From: Lingula anatina
Lineage: Eukaryota > Brachiopoda > Lingulata > Lingulida > Lingulidae
Direction: 5' to 3'
DNA length: 64,000 nt
NCBI RefSeq assembly: GCF_001039355.2
Contig: NW_019775946.1
Location: 384,417-448,416, forward strand
Shown here: positions 27,701 through 38,329 of the stretch, one piece after another
Numbering within the stretch: position 1 is the stretch's first letter
Layout of the letters: every line of letters starts with the position of its first letter
The notes under the pieces: generated by a model
What the model was told of the DNA's origin: nothing
The model's database searches: none
The model's input: the letters and a program-made list of their open reading frames with translations, nothing else
Made by a program: the position numbers and the translations under genes

Positions 27701-30292
27701 GATTGTGTTTTGTTTTCAATGTTCTAAATTTTCAAATTATTTATTTATTAACATTTCATGTTGTATGCTCTAAGACTTATTAGAATGCACCACTGTCAGT
27801 CTTAGGATATTATTATATAAACCTTCAGAATTTACTCCACACATCACAGAGTAGTTTTATAGGGCCAGATTTTATTAGAATAGTCAAAACTGTGCAAAGC
27901 TAGACATGAAATAGATACACCAACTATTGGTGCTACATTGTGGGGATGGAGAAGTAAACTGACAAAAACTACAGTCCATCATTCTCCCACTTTCAGCTAT
28001 GATGATGTGGAGTAAATTCTGGAACGTACCTTGGTGGAACATGATGTTCAAACAAGAAAAATTTTCTTCGCCCACAGGTGAAGAAGAGACCTCACCCACA
28101 ACCCCTCTTGCCAAACACCCTCGCCTCTCCTCCTCAAACCTTTCAGAGCGAGATGCTCTAGCAATGGAGGCTGCATCAAGGGCGATGGAAGAGGCCACAC
28201 GTAAGATGGAGGCCCTGACAAAGTCTGCCATCGAAAAAGAAAAGGAAAAAGAGAGGGAAAGAGAGAGGGTACACAAGGAAAGAGAACGAGAGCGTGAGCG
28301 GGAAAGAGACTTAGAAAGAGGCAGGGATACCGATAGTGATGCGCCAATGAAGCGTCTTCATGTTCCCATGACTGAAGAGCAAAGACTTTTAGCACATGCA
28401 GGGATGCCTAGCGCACATTTGAAAGTAACAAGCAGAAGTAAGTGGTCGTTTTGTTGTTTGAACTTCCACAGATCTATACCCCTAGACATTTGTAATGCAT
28501 TTGTTACTACAGCTTTTATCTACATGCAATTGCTTTATCTCTATGAGAGAATCCTGGTATGTTTATATACAAAACTTAGTTTTGATATAAAATGTTTCTT
28601 TATGGGTTAGGAAATCCTAACACAAGTGTAATTAACAAAAAAAGGTTTTGGTTCATCATACTTGTGCATTTTTGAAACATGAATGAAGACAAAAATACTT
28701 TGAAATCATTTTTTTATCATTCTGGAACCTTGGCATGAATTCAAAAACTACAAAATTATTAAATATGACCCATGTGGACCAAAGTGAAATAATTTACCGC
28801 AGGTTCAGAAATCTGTATGTTTGGTGTTTTGAATAGCAGCTCCTTGCGTTTCAATTTGAGTTATACTGTAGATGTGTTTTAAAATAGAAGCACATCACTG
28901 CTTAGTGTAATTATCTACTCCATCTATTTTTGAATGTGGGTACTCATGTATTACCTTTATCTAAGAGACGAGAAAACCCTTTAGTCAACAAATATGAAAT
29001 GTGTATCATTTCCAGAGTTCAACGAGAAAGTGTCCCATTGTTAAATTGTTTACTAATGTGCAAGTTTCATCATCATTCTCTTTGGTCTGTTAACTTTTTT
29101 CCATCTATATCATGAAGCAGTATCACGATGTGCCTGTATCATATGTAATGTATTATTATAACACATAATTCTGGAACAGACATTCTCGTCTTGGAGGAGC
29201 CACAGTGAAATTTAATACTTTAATGATAAGGTGCTAAAAGTCATCCCAAAGTAGATCACACCTTTCCCCATTATAAATTATAGCCCTGTAACTGTCATGA
29301 CTTTCGTCTGAGTATTCCCCCAAGGAATAGCATATTTCTTCACCACCATGGTTTGAACAATTGTTGCACTCAACTAGAACCATTTCTCAAGTCCCCAAAA
29401 ATGAGACGGCAGAACAATGGCAGTTAACCATTGAAGGTAATGATAGATATTATCATCTGATATCTACTTGATAAATAATGGTGACAATTGATAGGGCTGA
29501 GGGCTAGTCTTATATTTTATAGTCTTCTCATGTCACCGATGAAACTATAACTAGTTGTTTAGTGTGGCAATGGTTTTGCTTGGTGAACCTCGGCAAGAAT
29601 TGAAGCGCCACCTGTGTTTACTTAAGGTATATCATACAATTGACAGCATACACCTTTTTCGCCTGTGGTCACTGTCATTAACTGACAGTTATACATTCAA
29701 GTGCTTATTATATCTGTGGACAATTTCTTGGCTCTGGAGGGTTGACAGTACCATTTCTCTATGAAAAATTAATGGATTTTCTTGTAAGAAAGGCTGTAAA
29801 TCTGGTGTGATTTTTATTATCTTGATTTGAATCTGTTACCATCTACAATGTAGCCGTGGGGGACAGGTGCTTTTTTCAAAAATCAACAAAGTATTGGGTA
29901 ATAAAAAACATTAACCTAAAAAGGAGGAGGAACATACTTCTGGTTTGCATAAGAATCTACGGAGTCAAATATTGCAGTCAGCATATATGAATTGAATTCT
30001 GTCATAGAAGTTCACTGGTATTAAATGAAGAGGTTTTTCATTTTTTTATTTCCTAAAAGGTATGGTGGAAAATACTTTGGCAAATATTCAAAGATGACCA
30101 GTTTTCTTCCACCATTCTTTCGCATGCTCGTTAATTTTTTCACTTTTGGTCTGCACAAATTAAATCAGGGTTATTTTGTTTATTTTAGGTGATGGCCGGG
30201 CTGATTTTGACAATTCCCTAGTTGTTAGCATGGAAATAAATGGAATCATGTACCAAGGGGTGTTATTCGCACAAGGACCGAGAAGAATGTGA
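7229..30292 (+). CDS. ARID3: ARID3-family transcription factor, 3' part (exons joined)
   Basis: This is the Dead ringer/Bright (ARID3A/B/C) DNA-binding protein family, nuclear factors that bind AT-rich DNA through the ARID domain. Five exons, 7229-7301, 26281-26464, 26653-26978, 28078-28437 and 30189-30292, join in phase 1, 2, 1, 1 to give 348 residues and a stop. Residues 1 to about 95 are the ARID domain from LYELSDDSKRKEFLDELF onward, including GTPVNRIPIMAKQ, GGLVEVINKKLWREI and the ARID3-type extension. Then come a GRRPSYGYDF stretch, a Gly/Asn/Leu-rich linker, a long Glu/Arg/Lys-rich helix-like segment and a C-terminal REKLES-beta motif (MEINGIMYQGVLFAQ). The amino-terminal acidic region and the first ARID helix are missing because they lie left of the window. 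The protein is close in order and spacing to known ARID3 proteins. Which vertebrate paralogue it matches cannot be said, since invertebrates usually have a single gene. Confidence 0.93.
7808..8010. promoter_or_regulatory. Candidate intronic regulatory element
   Basis: This block, about 500 bases after the exon at 7229, is visibly richer in G+C and less repetitive than its surroundings. It contains clustered homeodomain-like sites (CAATTACTGGATTAATCTG, CATCAATTTC) and a palindromic C/EBP-like ATTGCGCAAT. It has no coherent long frame with splice sites. An enhancer or a conserved non-coding element fits, but only cross-species alignment could show it. Confidence 0.25.
16014..18075. repeat. Direct duplication, copy A (2,062 bp)
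   Basis: This stretch repeats at 18077-20138 with the same length and a constant offset of 2,063. Only about six single-base differences are visible by eye, for example in GGAGCTGCAC against GGGGCTGCAC. The copy ends exactly at the only N in the window (18076). The open frames inside occur in both copies and look non-coding. Allelic or overlapping contig ends joined without merging is the likely cause. Confidence 0.95.
18076..18076. other. Single N: contig join
   Basis: This is the only ambiguous base in the window, and it lies exactly between the two copies of the 2,062-bp duplication. It is read as a minimal-size assembly gap. Confidence 0.95.
18077..20138. repeat. Direct duplication, copy B (2,062 bp)
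   Basis: This second copy of 16014-18075 starts right after the N with TTCATTTTGTAATTAC and ends at CTTTCTGTCAT, after which unique intron sequence resumes with TGTAGTTTGG. It has no net insertion or deletion relative to copy A. Confidence 0.95.
21764..21793. repeat. Poly-T tract (30 bases)
   Basis: An uninterrupted run of T inside the long ARID3 intron. It may be the tail of a minus-strand retroposon or a simple slippage tract. No element body was recognised next to it. Confidence 0.9.
26281..26464 (+). CDS. ARID3: ARID3 exon: ARID DNA-recognition helices
   Basis: The exon follows TTTCGTTTCAG and ends at a GTAAGTG donor in phase 2. It encodes GTPVNRIPIMAKQTLDLYEL, the GGLVEVINKKLWREITKGL block and LNLPSSITSAAFTLRT. 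These are the most conserved parts of ARID3 proteins, including the loop and helix that contact the DNA major groove. It has no frame breaks. Confidence 0.96.
26653..26978 (+). CDS. ARID3: ARID3 exon: end of ARID and Leu-Asn-Gly-rich linker
   Basis: The exon follows TTTTTCCAG and ends at a GTAAGAC donor in phase 1. It begins QYMKYLYPFECEKLKLSTPS, finishing the extended ARID, then has ELQAAIDGNRREGRRPSYG, typical of ARID3 proteins. The remainder is low complexity, with five or six LNG/GLNG-type repeats between about 26845 and 26945, probably a disordered linker. Confidence 0.95.
26979..28077 (+). other. ARID3: ARID3 intron
   Basis: This 1.1-kb AT-rich intron has T-rich runs near 27027-27041. 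No additional exon is seen. The minus-strand open frames that begin in the next exon are shadows of its purine-rich coding sequence. Confidence 0.85.
28078..28437 (+). CDS. ARID3: ARID3 exon: charged helical segment and start of REKLES region
   Basis: The exon follows CTTCGCCCACAG and ends in phase 1 at GTAAGTGG. It encodes EEETSPTTPLAKHPRLSSSN, then Ala/Met-rich residues, then about 40 residues of almost pure E/K/R, a likely coiled-coil or single charged helix. It ends with the MKRLHVPMTEEQRLLAHAG segment and HLKVTSR, as expected of REKLES-alpha. The K-R-L type basic runs could serve nuclear import (inference). Confidence 0.92.
28438..30188 (+). other. ARID3: ARID3 last intron
   Basis: A 1.75-kb AT-rich intron, phase 1 at both ends. 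I looked for a missing REKLES exon and saw none, and the flanking exons join with a plausible protein. Confidence 0.8.
30189..30292 (+). CDS. ARID3: ARID3 terminal exon: REKLES-beta motif and stop
   Basis: The exon opens after TTTATTTTAG. Its first two bases complete a Ser codon, and it then reads DGRADFDNSLVVS followed by MEINGIMYQGVLFAQ and GPRRM before TGA at 30290-30292. The (I/V)EINGxxYxGVLFA signature is the conserved C-terminal half of REKLES, which in ARID3A serves self-association and nuclear export (family knowledge). It is too short and split to appear as a long frame but is diagnostic. Confidence 0.93.
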
Positions 30293-33000
30293 ATTGTCAA
30301 TAGATGTCTGATTTGATGCTGTAGTTCCCAAATTTTGGATGCTACGTCGACTTACATGGACCTTTCTCTATTTTCTGACTGAGCAGAGACCATTATATTC
30401 CTTCTACAGTCTTATGTTGTGACATCCTGACAAAGAAAGTTCAGGCACACAAATACACTGACTGATATAAAACTTATTTGATGTACTACAAATATGTATA
30501 TATGCTTTATGTGAAATACAAAGAGGTTCTCCTCATTTACTTACTAGTACAGTACTGAATTCTGTCTCATTTGTACTGGATATTATGTTTTAGTTCAGTA
30601 TACTAGGGGGCAGCCATTTAGCATTTCAAATATTTTATTTTGCCTAATTTTATTGCTGACTTGAACTGTTAGAAAGTGTTCATCAGGCCTGCTTTTACTT
30701 CGTTATGGGAGCATTATATATTTAGATATAACATGTGATATTAAAAGACCCTGAAGCAAAAACAGAACGATGGGAAGAGGGGGGGGGGGATAATAGATGT
30801 ATACTAGATTTAAAATTAATGTTATTCCTAGAAAATGAAATTAGAAATATTTGTATGTTTCACTCAGTATGGATTCTTTAGATAATGAGTTTTAAAAAAA
30901 CAACTGTAGGGGGTTTTTTTGCCAGATAATCAAATTGAAATTGATTTATAGAGTAATGTATGTAAGTATTGTGACTTTTTACTTTTGTTATTTGTTATAT
31001 TCATTTTATTTACAAATAATCAAATATGGAAGAGGGGTCATTTCCCAGTCTTACAAAGACAATCTTTTAAGAAAATTACTTATTGAATTTCTTAACTCGA
31101 GGAAATTTTCCTTACTTCAAGTGCGTACACCTAGTAGAGCTAAATATTGCAAATAATACCTGTTAGCATCTTAACATTCAAGATTCTTGGTATTGTGTGC
31201 GTGTCTCCATTCTTCTTTGAGTTTTCAAAGTAGGCTTCATATCTCCTTGTTCTAGTTTTACATACTGGATAAAAAATTTTACATTGCTTCCACTTTTCTG
31301 CTATGGTTGTACATGTTTAAGAGGCATGCAGGCACTGAATTGAATCGCCTTAGACAGAATTACTATAATAACAAAAGGGTGGAATATCCCTCGAGAAATA
31401 TTTTTCTTATATTAATATATAGAGAACCCAGGCATTTGGTGAACTTACAACTTTCATAAATGTCTTTTGTATGGATCTTGTTTCTGATGAGACCTGTGAG
31501 TAAAATGATGTTGAAGTATGCTATCACATATTTTGTCTTTAGGTATGGTATTGAAACTGTTAACTTCCCACTGACTGGTGCATCGATGCTTTAACTTAAT
31601 ATATTTTAAGGCTACCATTGACAGCAATGCGATAGGATGGTCACCTTGATCTTCCAATCTAAGTCCTATATGTTCTCAGAGCAGCCTTAACTTAGTGATT
31701 GGGTGGTACCCATCCAACATAATATTTTCATTTATAGAATATGAATATGGTTACATTTTAGAAATAGACTTTTTAAACACTAATAGGCATTCATGCAGTG
31801 TGGAGGTTACATTCAATGGCATGATGAACCATGTAAGTATATTTGTATAACATGCATGTTACGTGTTCTGTACAGTTGTGTAATATACAAGATTTTTTTT
31901 TCTCCTGATGTAACTTACAGTAAGTGCTGCCAGATAGCCTTTCTTACGTGGTGCTTTAGATTTATGAATGTCTCATGTTGCCCACACATTGGAATACGAG
32001 ATATTGGGAGGAAGGAGGGACAAGTGCTCTTTTATCCTCCCTCGTGTCTCCTCTGTCTTCGTGGAGGAACGATTACCAGAACTTCCAAAACTTACTACCG
32101 TAGACTAGCATACATTTAAGTGAAGTATTTGAGGTCTTGGTGTATAAAGTGCATTTATTTAATTACCCCGCATAATTGCTTGTCAAGAGAAGGAACAAAT
32201 TCACTGTCAGCACCAAGTTTACACTTGTGTATGTCAATTGATTTGAGGTTTTATCAAATATTGTTATACATTGTAAGATATATTATATGCATAATACGTG
32301 TTATGAATTTGTTCTTATTATACCATATTATACGACGGAAAGGGGAAAGAGCAAAGGAAAAGATATTGTAATTGGTCCAGGACATGCCCAATCGTTAAAA
32401 AAATAACAGCTACGATAATTAACACTCGTGAGGACCTTAATCAATTCTTGCTTTATCTAAAAAGAGTATCAGCTCGACCAATTTCAAACGCGGTTTTCTC
32501 AGACACCTCAGGGATTACACATGATGTTTACAATAAGTTTCCAATTATCATTTTACCAAGAACTTTTTTCTTGGCTAATAGTGGCAATTGTTTGCCTGAC
32601 GTCTGAAAGGCTAGTTAGCAATTGGAATTATGGACGTCCCAAGGAATTTCAGCATGTTCAGCTTTGAAACATTCGGTGTCGATTATTTAGCGTATCAGAT
32701 CACGGACCTCTTACTGTAAATCAATTTCTATTTGGCATCCTATTTATTTTGCAATTGACAAATCGTAAAAAGGTTTGCACCCAGAGAATTTTGCTGAGGT
32801 TTTCTGCATTAGTTTTGTAAAGAAAACTTAATAAAAAATGGACACATAAATAAATTTTGACAAAGAATTTGGCATTGTTAGAGCAAAATTATATAATTCA
32901 AGTTTCATTTTCATATTTGTTTAATATGCAACACGGTCGTGTTAATTTGTTAGTATCCCATTATTAGTGCATAATTCATTAACATTAAATTCTCCTGATT
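30293..33000 (+). other. ARID3 3' UTR and downstream gene-poor DNA
   Basis: The 3' UTR begins at 30293, and its end is not certain. An ATTAAA at 30740-30745 is a possible poly(A) signal. An 11-base G run lies at about 30779-30789. The open frame at 31793-32119 (Cys-rich, 108 codons) has no recognisable domain or splice context and is not called. Confidence 0.5.
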
Positions 33001-33021
33001 GGTTACAATGCAGGAAGCTTA

Positions 33022-33158
33022 TATATAAATAGTCAAACGTAAGTGGGTACATCGTTGGTCAATATGCACACTGTCATTCATTACTTTGCTCTTTTGTCTT
33101 TTGGTCAATAACTCCTAAGGAGATGTTGCATACAGGAATGACGAGCTGGCTTTATATC
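33022..33158 (+). promoter_or_regulatory. Possible TATA promoter with tiny coding start
   Basis: A strong TATATAAATAG (33022-33032) has an inverted CCAAT (GATTGG) about 25 bases upstream. About 105 bases downstream an ATG (33138) opens seven codons (MTSWLYI) that run into a GTAAGA donor-like site after 33158. This would fit a short first exon of a + strand gene, perhaps in the array that starts at 36.7 kb, but no acceptor exon could be tied to it. Confidence 0.2.
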
Positions 33159-33159
33159 G

Positions 33160-36100
33160 TAAGATACTATATACGTGTATATAATGGGTTGGCACATAGA
33201 GCTACCGTACTACCGAGCAATTTCTGATTTATTTACTACTGGAATAAAATCGAACGCCCTTTTTTTATCTAGTCACTTTTCAATACCTTCCCTGTGCGTA
33301 AATTTCTCTGTTTCTAATGTAATTCCTGAAAGATACGGGATGTAGCCAAACGGCGCTGAGAAATCGCGGGAATATCTCCGTGGTACGGTAGCCTTAGTCG
33401 CCTAAACCTCTTAGAAGTCTATTAGCACATTATTTTTTGAAGGTCAAACATTTTGTATGAAATCTAATGGATGGACATACGCCTTTTGAAACTGGGTAGG
33501 TAGTAAAATCGTTTACCTCAAAACTTTTATGAAAAGAAACGGGAAACTTTTTAACGCAGTTAGGAGTTCTTACTTCTCAGGGTTATTCAGAGGAGCTTGG
33601 AAGGTTTCCAAAGTATGTTAAACACAGAATCAAAGCTCCAACGCATACTGATGTACTTTATCATTTTTTGCATTAAATAGAATAATTGTTCTCTTAATCG
33701 TGTTCATTTATTTATTTATTTATTTGGATGGTTGTATTTTCCATCACTCATTAAAAAACTTTTAATTCCTAAAGAAACACACTATTTAAAAACACGACTT
33801 TTTCCGCAGGAAGGTGTAATAAAGGCCCAATAAATGGCACATAATTGCTGATGTGCTTCAAGTTTTGAAACGGAAATGCCATTTACAAAATAGCGTGCAG
33901 AAGCACTATGAGAAAGATTTTCAGATTGACTAATAAAAATTCTGAACTATGTATCTTTTGAACACCGGGGTATTGGGTCTGTTAATAAGATTATTTATTT
34001 GAAACCATGCAATCTTTTGAGTTGATTCTTAAGATCCGAAATTTAAAGGGTTTCAAAGTTTATTGAAACATTTTTAAAATAAGCCTGATGCCCAGAGTAC
34101 AAGGGGACTCACACCTTAAAATTGCATGAATTGTTCGTTGAAACTGTTGGCATTCTCTGCACAAACGTATAAATTACATAAAGAAAAAAATCTTAAGAAA
34201 AAGGGGTATGTTAGACACAAAAAAATATAAACGCGCATTCGGAACTCATCCGGTTTACGCGATAGGTTTATCAGCTCTCGACTAGCCCAAACATCCACGA
34301 CACGTCTAAGCCGAGCACGTTTCAAATACGATAATTTGATTTTTTTATGTTTTCGGAGGAAAGAATGACCCTTTTCTTTACAATTCACCTCCCTGTTATT
34401 CCCTTTTCTTTTAAGTAATTTCGCATCAGATATTTTAAAACTAAAAATTTATTTAAATGACACAGAATTCATAACATGCACAGGAGAAAATCTAAAAATG
34501 ATTATTTCCAATGACTTCCATCTTCAACGAAAAGAATTCTTTGAACTCATCACAGTATACAAGCACAAGTATTACCATGGCAAGCTTAATGTAGTCAAAC
34601 TAAATGCACCAAATATGCAAAAAATTATTGGTCTTGGGGAGAAACGGAAACAAATGACATAACTAAAATCGTGATTATACAGGAAATCACGTATAATTAC
34701 GCCCTTGGCAGTGAGAAGCTGGGGTCGTTTTTCTTCGAAAGCCAGGTGATGATCTTGATGAATGGATGACATTAAAATGAGGGGTCACACCCTCAAGATT
34801 CAGTGAGAGGGTGCGGCGTTACTTTTCTTCTCACGCCTTGTTTAAAAACAATGGGTCTCAGTTATTTTGTAAGAGTCATATTTTTCATCAAATAAATAAA
34901 TACACTTACATTTTTTTACTTTTATTCTGCTGCTTTTTATATTGCGCATTCTTGAAATCGATCTGGCGAAATTTAACATAAATGGTATATCAGCTGCGAT
35001 AGGGATAAAAACACATTTCAAGAGAGAGGAGTCTAAAACAAAACGTGTATCAAGCAAAGCAAGAGGTGCCTGGTGAATTTCGTAGCTTTAAGTGGCAATT
35101 TTTCGTAATTTGCACTATTGTCAATTTGTTATACAATTTCATTTCATTATCTCAAATACTCATATTATTGATTCATATACTTCACACGAGATACGGAAGT
35201 ATAAATAACCTTTTTTCCCATATTTTTTGTCAAAATTCCAATTTAACGAGCCAGCAGTAGCATTATATAAATGTTTTAGCAAGATGAAAGTAAATAAAAC
35301 TCCAAATTTGGTTACACAACGATCGATATTCTGAGTTAGTATTAGCAAAGAGAAGTCTGGGTTTGGGATTTCAGCCCTTACTGCCACTCACACAAATAAG
35401 CATTTTGAAAATATAGTGAACCTTATTTCATCCCACTGGAACGATTTGATAAAAACTCCCTACTATATTATGTTGATAATAGCGCTACTGTTTTTATAGC
35501 AAACGCTATTATCTTTATAGGTAAGGAGATTTCAAGATGACAGGTAAAGGCATGAACGCAGGGCTGGAAGTCAAATCACTCAAAGCGAGCTCCAATGTAT
35601 AGCCCCTATACTGAAATTATTTTGAAAGGTAACGATACCCGTAGTGTTTTTTGAAGAAGTTTTATGTCATGGTGAAACGCTGTACCAAGGAATTCGATCC
35701 CTTAATATGTGTTCCATCACGGTTAAGCTTTACGGGAGATTAAATATTTATTCCAGATTTTTCAGTGCCTTGTTTAAGGTCTTCATGTTTTCTTATAGAA
35801 CCTTGCTAACATAATGGTACGTGCAGTTGAAAACTCACAGTGGCCAGACAGAAAGACCTATTGTGTTTTTCTTCACTAACACAATTTACTATTTTTTGAC
35901 GCTGTTGTGAATGGATTTGTTAGTGGGAGCGCAATTGCACAGCTACTCAACAACCAGAATGCAGCGTTCAAACAGCAACTTGCAAGCCTTTATATCAAAC
36001 TAATGTTTTATGCCTGCACTGTTTGTACATTATTTTACGTTCTTGTTTGTGAACCATTCTACATTCGTCGCCTTTACTTTGAATTCATTTATTTAACTGA

Positions 36101-36195
36101 CGCTAAGAAAAAAGACTACTATTATTCTGTTTACTTGTGTCGTTTTGGTTCTATTATCATGACGTAGAAAGTCATTGCTATAATGTACATGTGTC
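33160..36195. other. Gene-poor interval
   Basis: No gene was recognised. It contains a (TTTA)n stretch near 33707-33725, a hairpin (CACCCTC/GAGGGTG) near 34790-34815, and a short coding-like patch at 35907-35998 (Gln/Asn/Ala-rich) with no partner exon. Confidence 0.6.
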
Positions 36196-36575
36196 TTAGG
36201 GCAGATGGCGATCGGAATCAGTCATAGGGCATTTGAATAGAATTTTACAAAATTGATTTTGACTACCTGAATATTTTTTTAAATGACTGACAGGCTTTGA
36301 TTTCTTTAATAAAAAAACGGTCCAAATTCGTTTTATATAAAAGATGATATTATTAAAATCATTATCCATTTTGGATTTTTTCACTAGGTGAAGAATCCAA
36401 ACTGATGGATCAGCAACTCTCCTTGGACAAATAGCGATTGCCCTAGGACATGCTGATCGTCATTTATTCTAGGATAATCAGCAATTGTCCTTGGACAGAT
36501 TTCGGTGGCTGTCTGTCTTCTGACAAGTGGCGATTGTGTTAAATCACCATCTGTCCTGTGACATATTTATATATT
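36196..36575. repeat. Degenerate minisatellite
   Basis: Diverged copies of a roughly 22-26-base unit recur, close to AGCGATTGTCCTTGGACAAAT. Examples are TTGGACAAATAGCGATTGCC, CTAGGACATGCTGATCG, CAGCAATTGTCCTTGGAC and GACAAGTGGCGATTGTG. Around seven to nine units are visible. Spacing is irregular and there are no unique spacers, so it is not a CRISPR-like array. It lies just upstream of the first array gene. Confidence 0.5.
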
Positions 36576-36788
36576 CATGTTGTGCACTGTAATTACACTA
36601 GCATAGTAACGTCTTTCATTTTGTAAGTATTGTCAGTAATTATAAGTATTTGTGAATTGATAATGTTTTTCAGCTACCTTGTGTGGTCAGCAACCCTATG
36701 TCTGAATTATTAAGTGTTAGATACTGTTTTTGTTGTTTTTTTTCTTTAAATTTACCGGTAAGTGTTGGGCGGCGATCCATTTGATTAG

Positions 36789-37044
36789 TGACCAGACAAC
36801 TAGCTGCAGAACTCACTTGGCAGGGGGAGACCCTGATCCGTATCACTTGTCACGCTGATTTAATGAGGGTGCTCTATTATTACGTACGTCACAAGTCATT
36901 CCTCTCTCCTGCCAACCATTATTATAACAACACCCATCAGATAAAAAGTATTCTGTCTTTTGCAGCTTTGGCGGACACGGATTTCCCTGATAGTTTGCAG
37001 TGGCTGGTGGATTCTACTGTCCTGTAGTCCCAGTCATTGCCGCT
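36789..37044. other. Segment present only in the alpha1 copy
   Basis: The upstream flanks of alpha1 and alpha3 match up to CCATTTGATTAGT, then again from TGTTCTTCGAGTG (alpha3) or TGTTATTCGAGTG (alpha1). About 256 bases lie between these points only in alpha1. No terminal repeats or clean target duplication are seen. It may be an insertion in alpha1 or a deletion in alpha3. A long frame crosses it but resembles nothing. Confidence 0.5.
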
Positions 37045-37091
37045 TTGTTATTCGAGTGAACACGGGTATGCCAGAGACTTGAGTGAAAAAG

Positions 37092-37280
37092 ATGAATTCC
37101 ATGTTAGCACTGCCAATATGTTCCAAGACATCACTGGAGGTACTGCTGAGAGAAATTTTACATGTAGTTGTGGTGATTGTGGCCTGGGGACACGTTGTAT
37201 ATCTCTACACGGAAGAGGAATACCCGTGGGGACTTGAGAAGAATTGGCATTTCGCCTTCATTCGATGGGTTGATATAACG
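37092..37280 (+). CDS. alpha1 exon A (membrane segment)
   Basis: Starts MNSMLALPICSKTSLEVLL and ends with RWVDIT directly before GTAAAAG (phase 0). It contains the hydrophobic VVVVIVAWGHVVYLY run and the TEEEYPWGLEKNW loop. Confidence 0.6.
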
Positions 37281-38329
37281 GTAAAAGATTCTACATTTTT
37301 AGTTGTATAATTGTGTATATTACTGGTAGGACGATCACTTTGGTATAGTATTTACAACATAAAGTGTTTTTTAAACATTCTTTTTAATATATATTACTAT
37401 TTGTTGTGAATGAAATGAGGGAGATTCGCCAGTTTGGTACATGTATGTCCATTACTGGAACGCCTAAAGATATACTACTGTCTCCTTTTAACCCGTCGGG
37501 CGGTTAGGGCATCAAAAAAGGTCCTCCACTGCTCTCAGTCTCAAGCCAGATGTTGGATTGTCCCCCAACTTTTCCCCAGTTGTTTTAATTCTGCTTCGAC
37601 AGTCCTTCTCCTTGTGGTCTTGGGTCTGCCGCTTTAAAAATAACCCCAAAGATGTACTCCGAAAAAAAAAAGAAAAGAAAAGAAAAGAAAGAAAGAAAGA
37701 AAAGATGAAGATAAATCGAAAACTGGTCTTAACCTTTTTTCCAAAAAGTTATCTTCCTGGGTTTGGGATAAATTGGTACATGTAGTAGTAGTTCAACTAA
37801 CCCAGATACATCATCCCCTAGTTGCTTGTGGGAAGAGGTATTACATGTAGATGTAAAGAAGGTACCAGGCTATTATGATGATTTTTCTGACAGCAATCGG
37901 TCTTGTCCACACTGTGCTTTTGCATCAGTGTCAGGTATATATTTGTGTCTTATAGATAAATTGATCTAAAGCACCCCCATATATTTAGTAAGTACCGGGT
38001 ACAGTCAATGACTAAACGTTTTATATATATATATATATATATGATTATTTCAATTGCTTTTTCAGATGCACTGGGCCTCAGGTTGTCTCTATCGCAGCCG
38101 GCTACATCTGTTCATGGGTGTTTGGCATATCATGAAATTACCGAGCATAGTTAATAGCTTTGATGATGCAATCCCGGGCATTGGAGAAAAACTACTGTAT
38201 TTTACCCCATGCAACGCTCTGGACACAACGTCTTACGTTTCCACTGCTATGACGTCAACTTCCCTGAATGCAAAAGTGGTGGGCTCCTTGCTGTATGGCT
38301 TGCTGAAATGGCATGGCTTTTATTACTGA
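37092..38329 (+). CDS. Array gene alpha1: small hydrophobic protein, family not recognised
   Basis: Two exons, 37092-37280 and 38066-38329, join in phase 0 and give 150 residues. I do not recognise the family. Residues 18-39 (around LHVVVVIVAWGHVVYLY) form a clear membrane-type segment. Residues about 52-75 and the C-terminal part (KVVGSLLYGLLKWHGFYY) are moderately hydrophobic and aromatic. Between them is a conserved soluble block with FDDAIPGIGEKLL. There is no clear signal peptide and no Cys pattern. The first ATG (37092) is chosen because an in-frame TGA lies four codons upstream. Support for a real gene is that both exons, the splice sites and the reading frame are kept in alpha3 (and the two exons of beta4), while introns and flanks have many indels. 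It could be a lineage-specific membrane protein or part of a larger unlisted protein. Confidence 0.6.
37281..38065 (+). other. alpha1 intron
   Basis: This 785-base intron ends in TTGCTTTTTCAG. It holds an (AAAAG/AAAG)n tract at about 37660-37705, also present in shorter form in the alpha3 intron, and a (TA)n tract at about 38022-38042 that alpha3 lacks. About 250 bases at 37490-37640 are unique to alpha1 or diverged. Confidence 0.6.
38066..38329 (+). CDS. alpha1 exon B (C-terminal half)
   Basis: Starts MHWASGCLYRSRLHLFMG, contains FDDAIPGIGEKLL and TSTSLNAKVVG, and ends LLKWHGFYY before TGA (38327-38329). It is 264 bases long, exactly as in alpha3 and beta4. Confidence 0.65.
   Translation: MHWASGCLYRSRLHLFMGVWHIMKLPSIVNSFDDAIPGIGEKLLYFTPCNALDTTSYVSTAMTSTSLNAKVVGSLLYGLLKWHGFYY

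Noticed and set aside
27884-28395. Minus-strand open frames of 115-130 codons opposite an ARID3 exon
   Set aside because: They are shadows of the purine-rich E/K/R-coding exon on the + strand, reading as Ser/Leu/Phe-rich sequence.
31793-32371. Adjacent + strand frames of 108 and 83 codons downstream of ARID3
   Set aside because: Cys- and Ile-rich with no domain and no splice sites joining them. Probably chance.
36196-36575. Possible CRISPR-like array
   Set aside because: Units are diverged and contiguous, spacers are absent and the DNA is from an animal nucleus. It is a minisatellite.
36788-37027. 79-codon frame upstream of alpha1
   Set aside because: It lies wholly in the segment missing from alpha3, has no similarity to the array proteins and has no usable splice context.
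37037-37237. Cys-rich frame (FQDITGGTAERNFTCSCGDCG type) overlapping alpha exon A, also at 45461
   Set aside because: It is the alternative frame of exon A. The beta copies keep the membrane-segment frame but not this one, and only that frame runs into a phase-0 donor and exon B.
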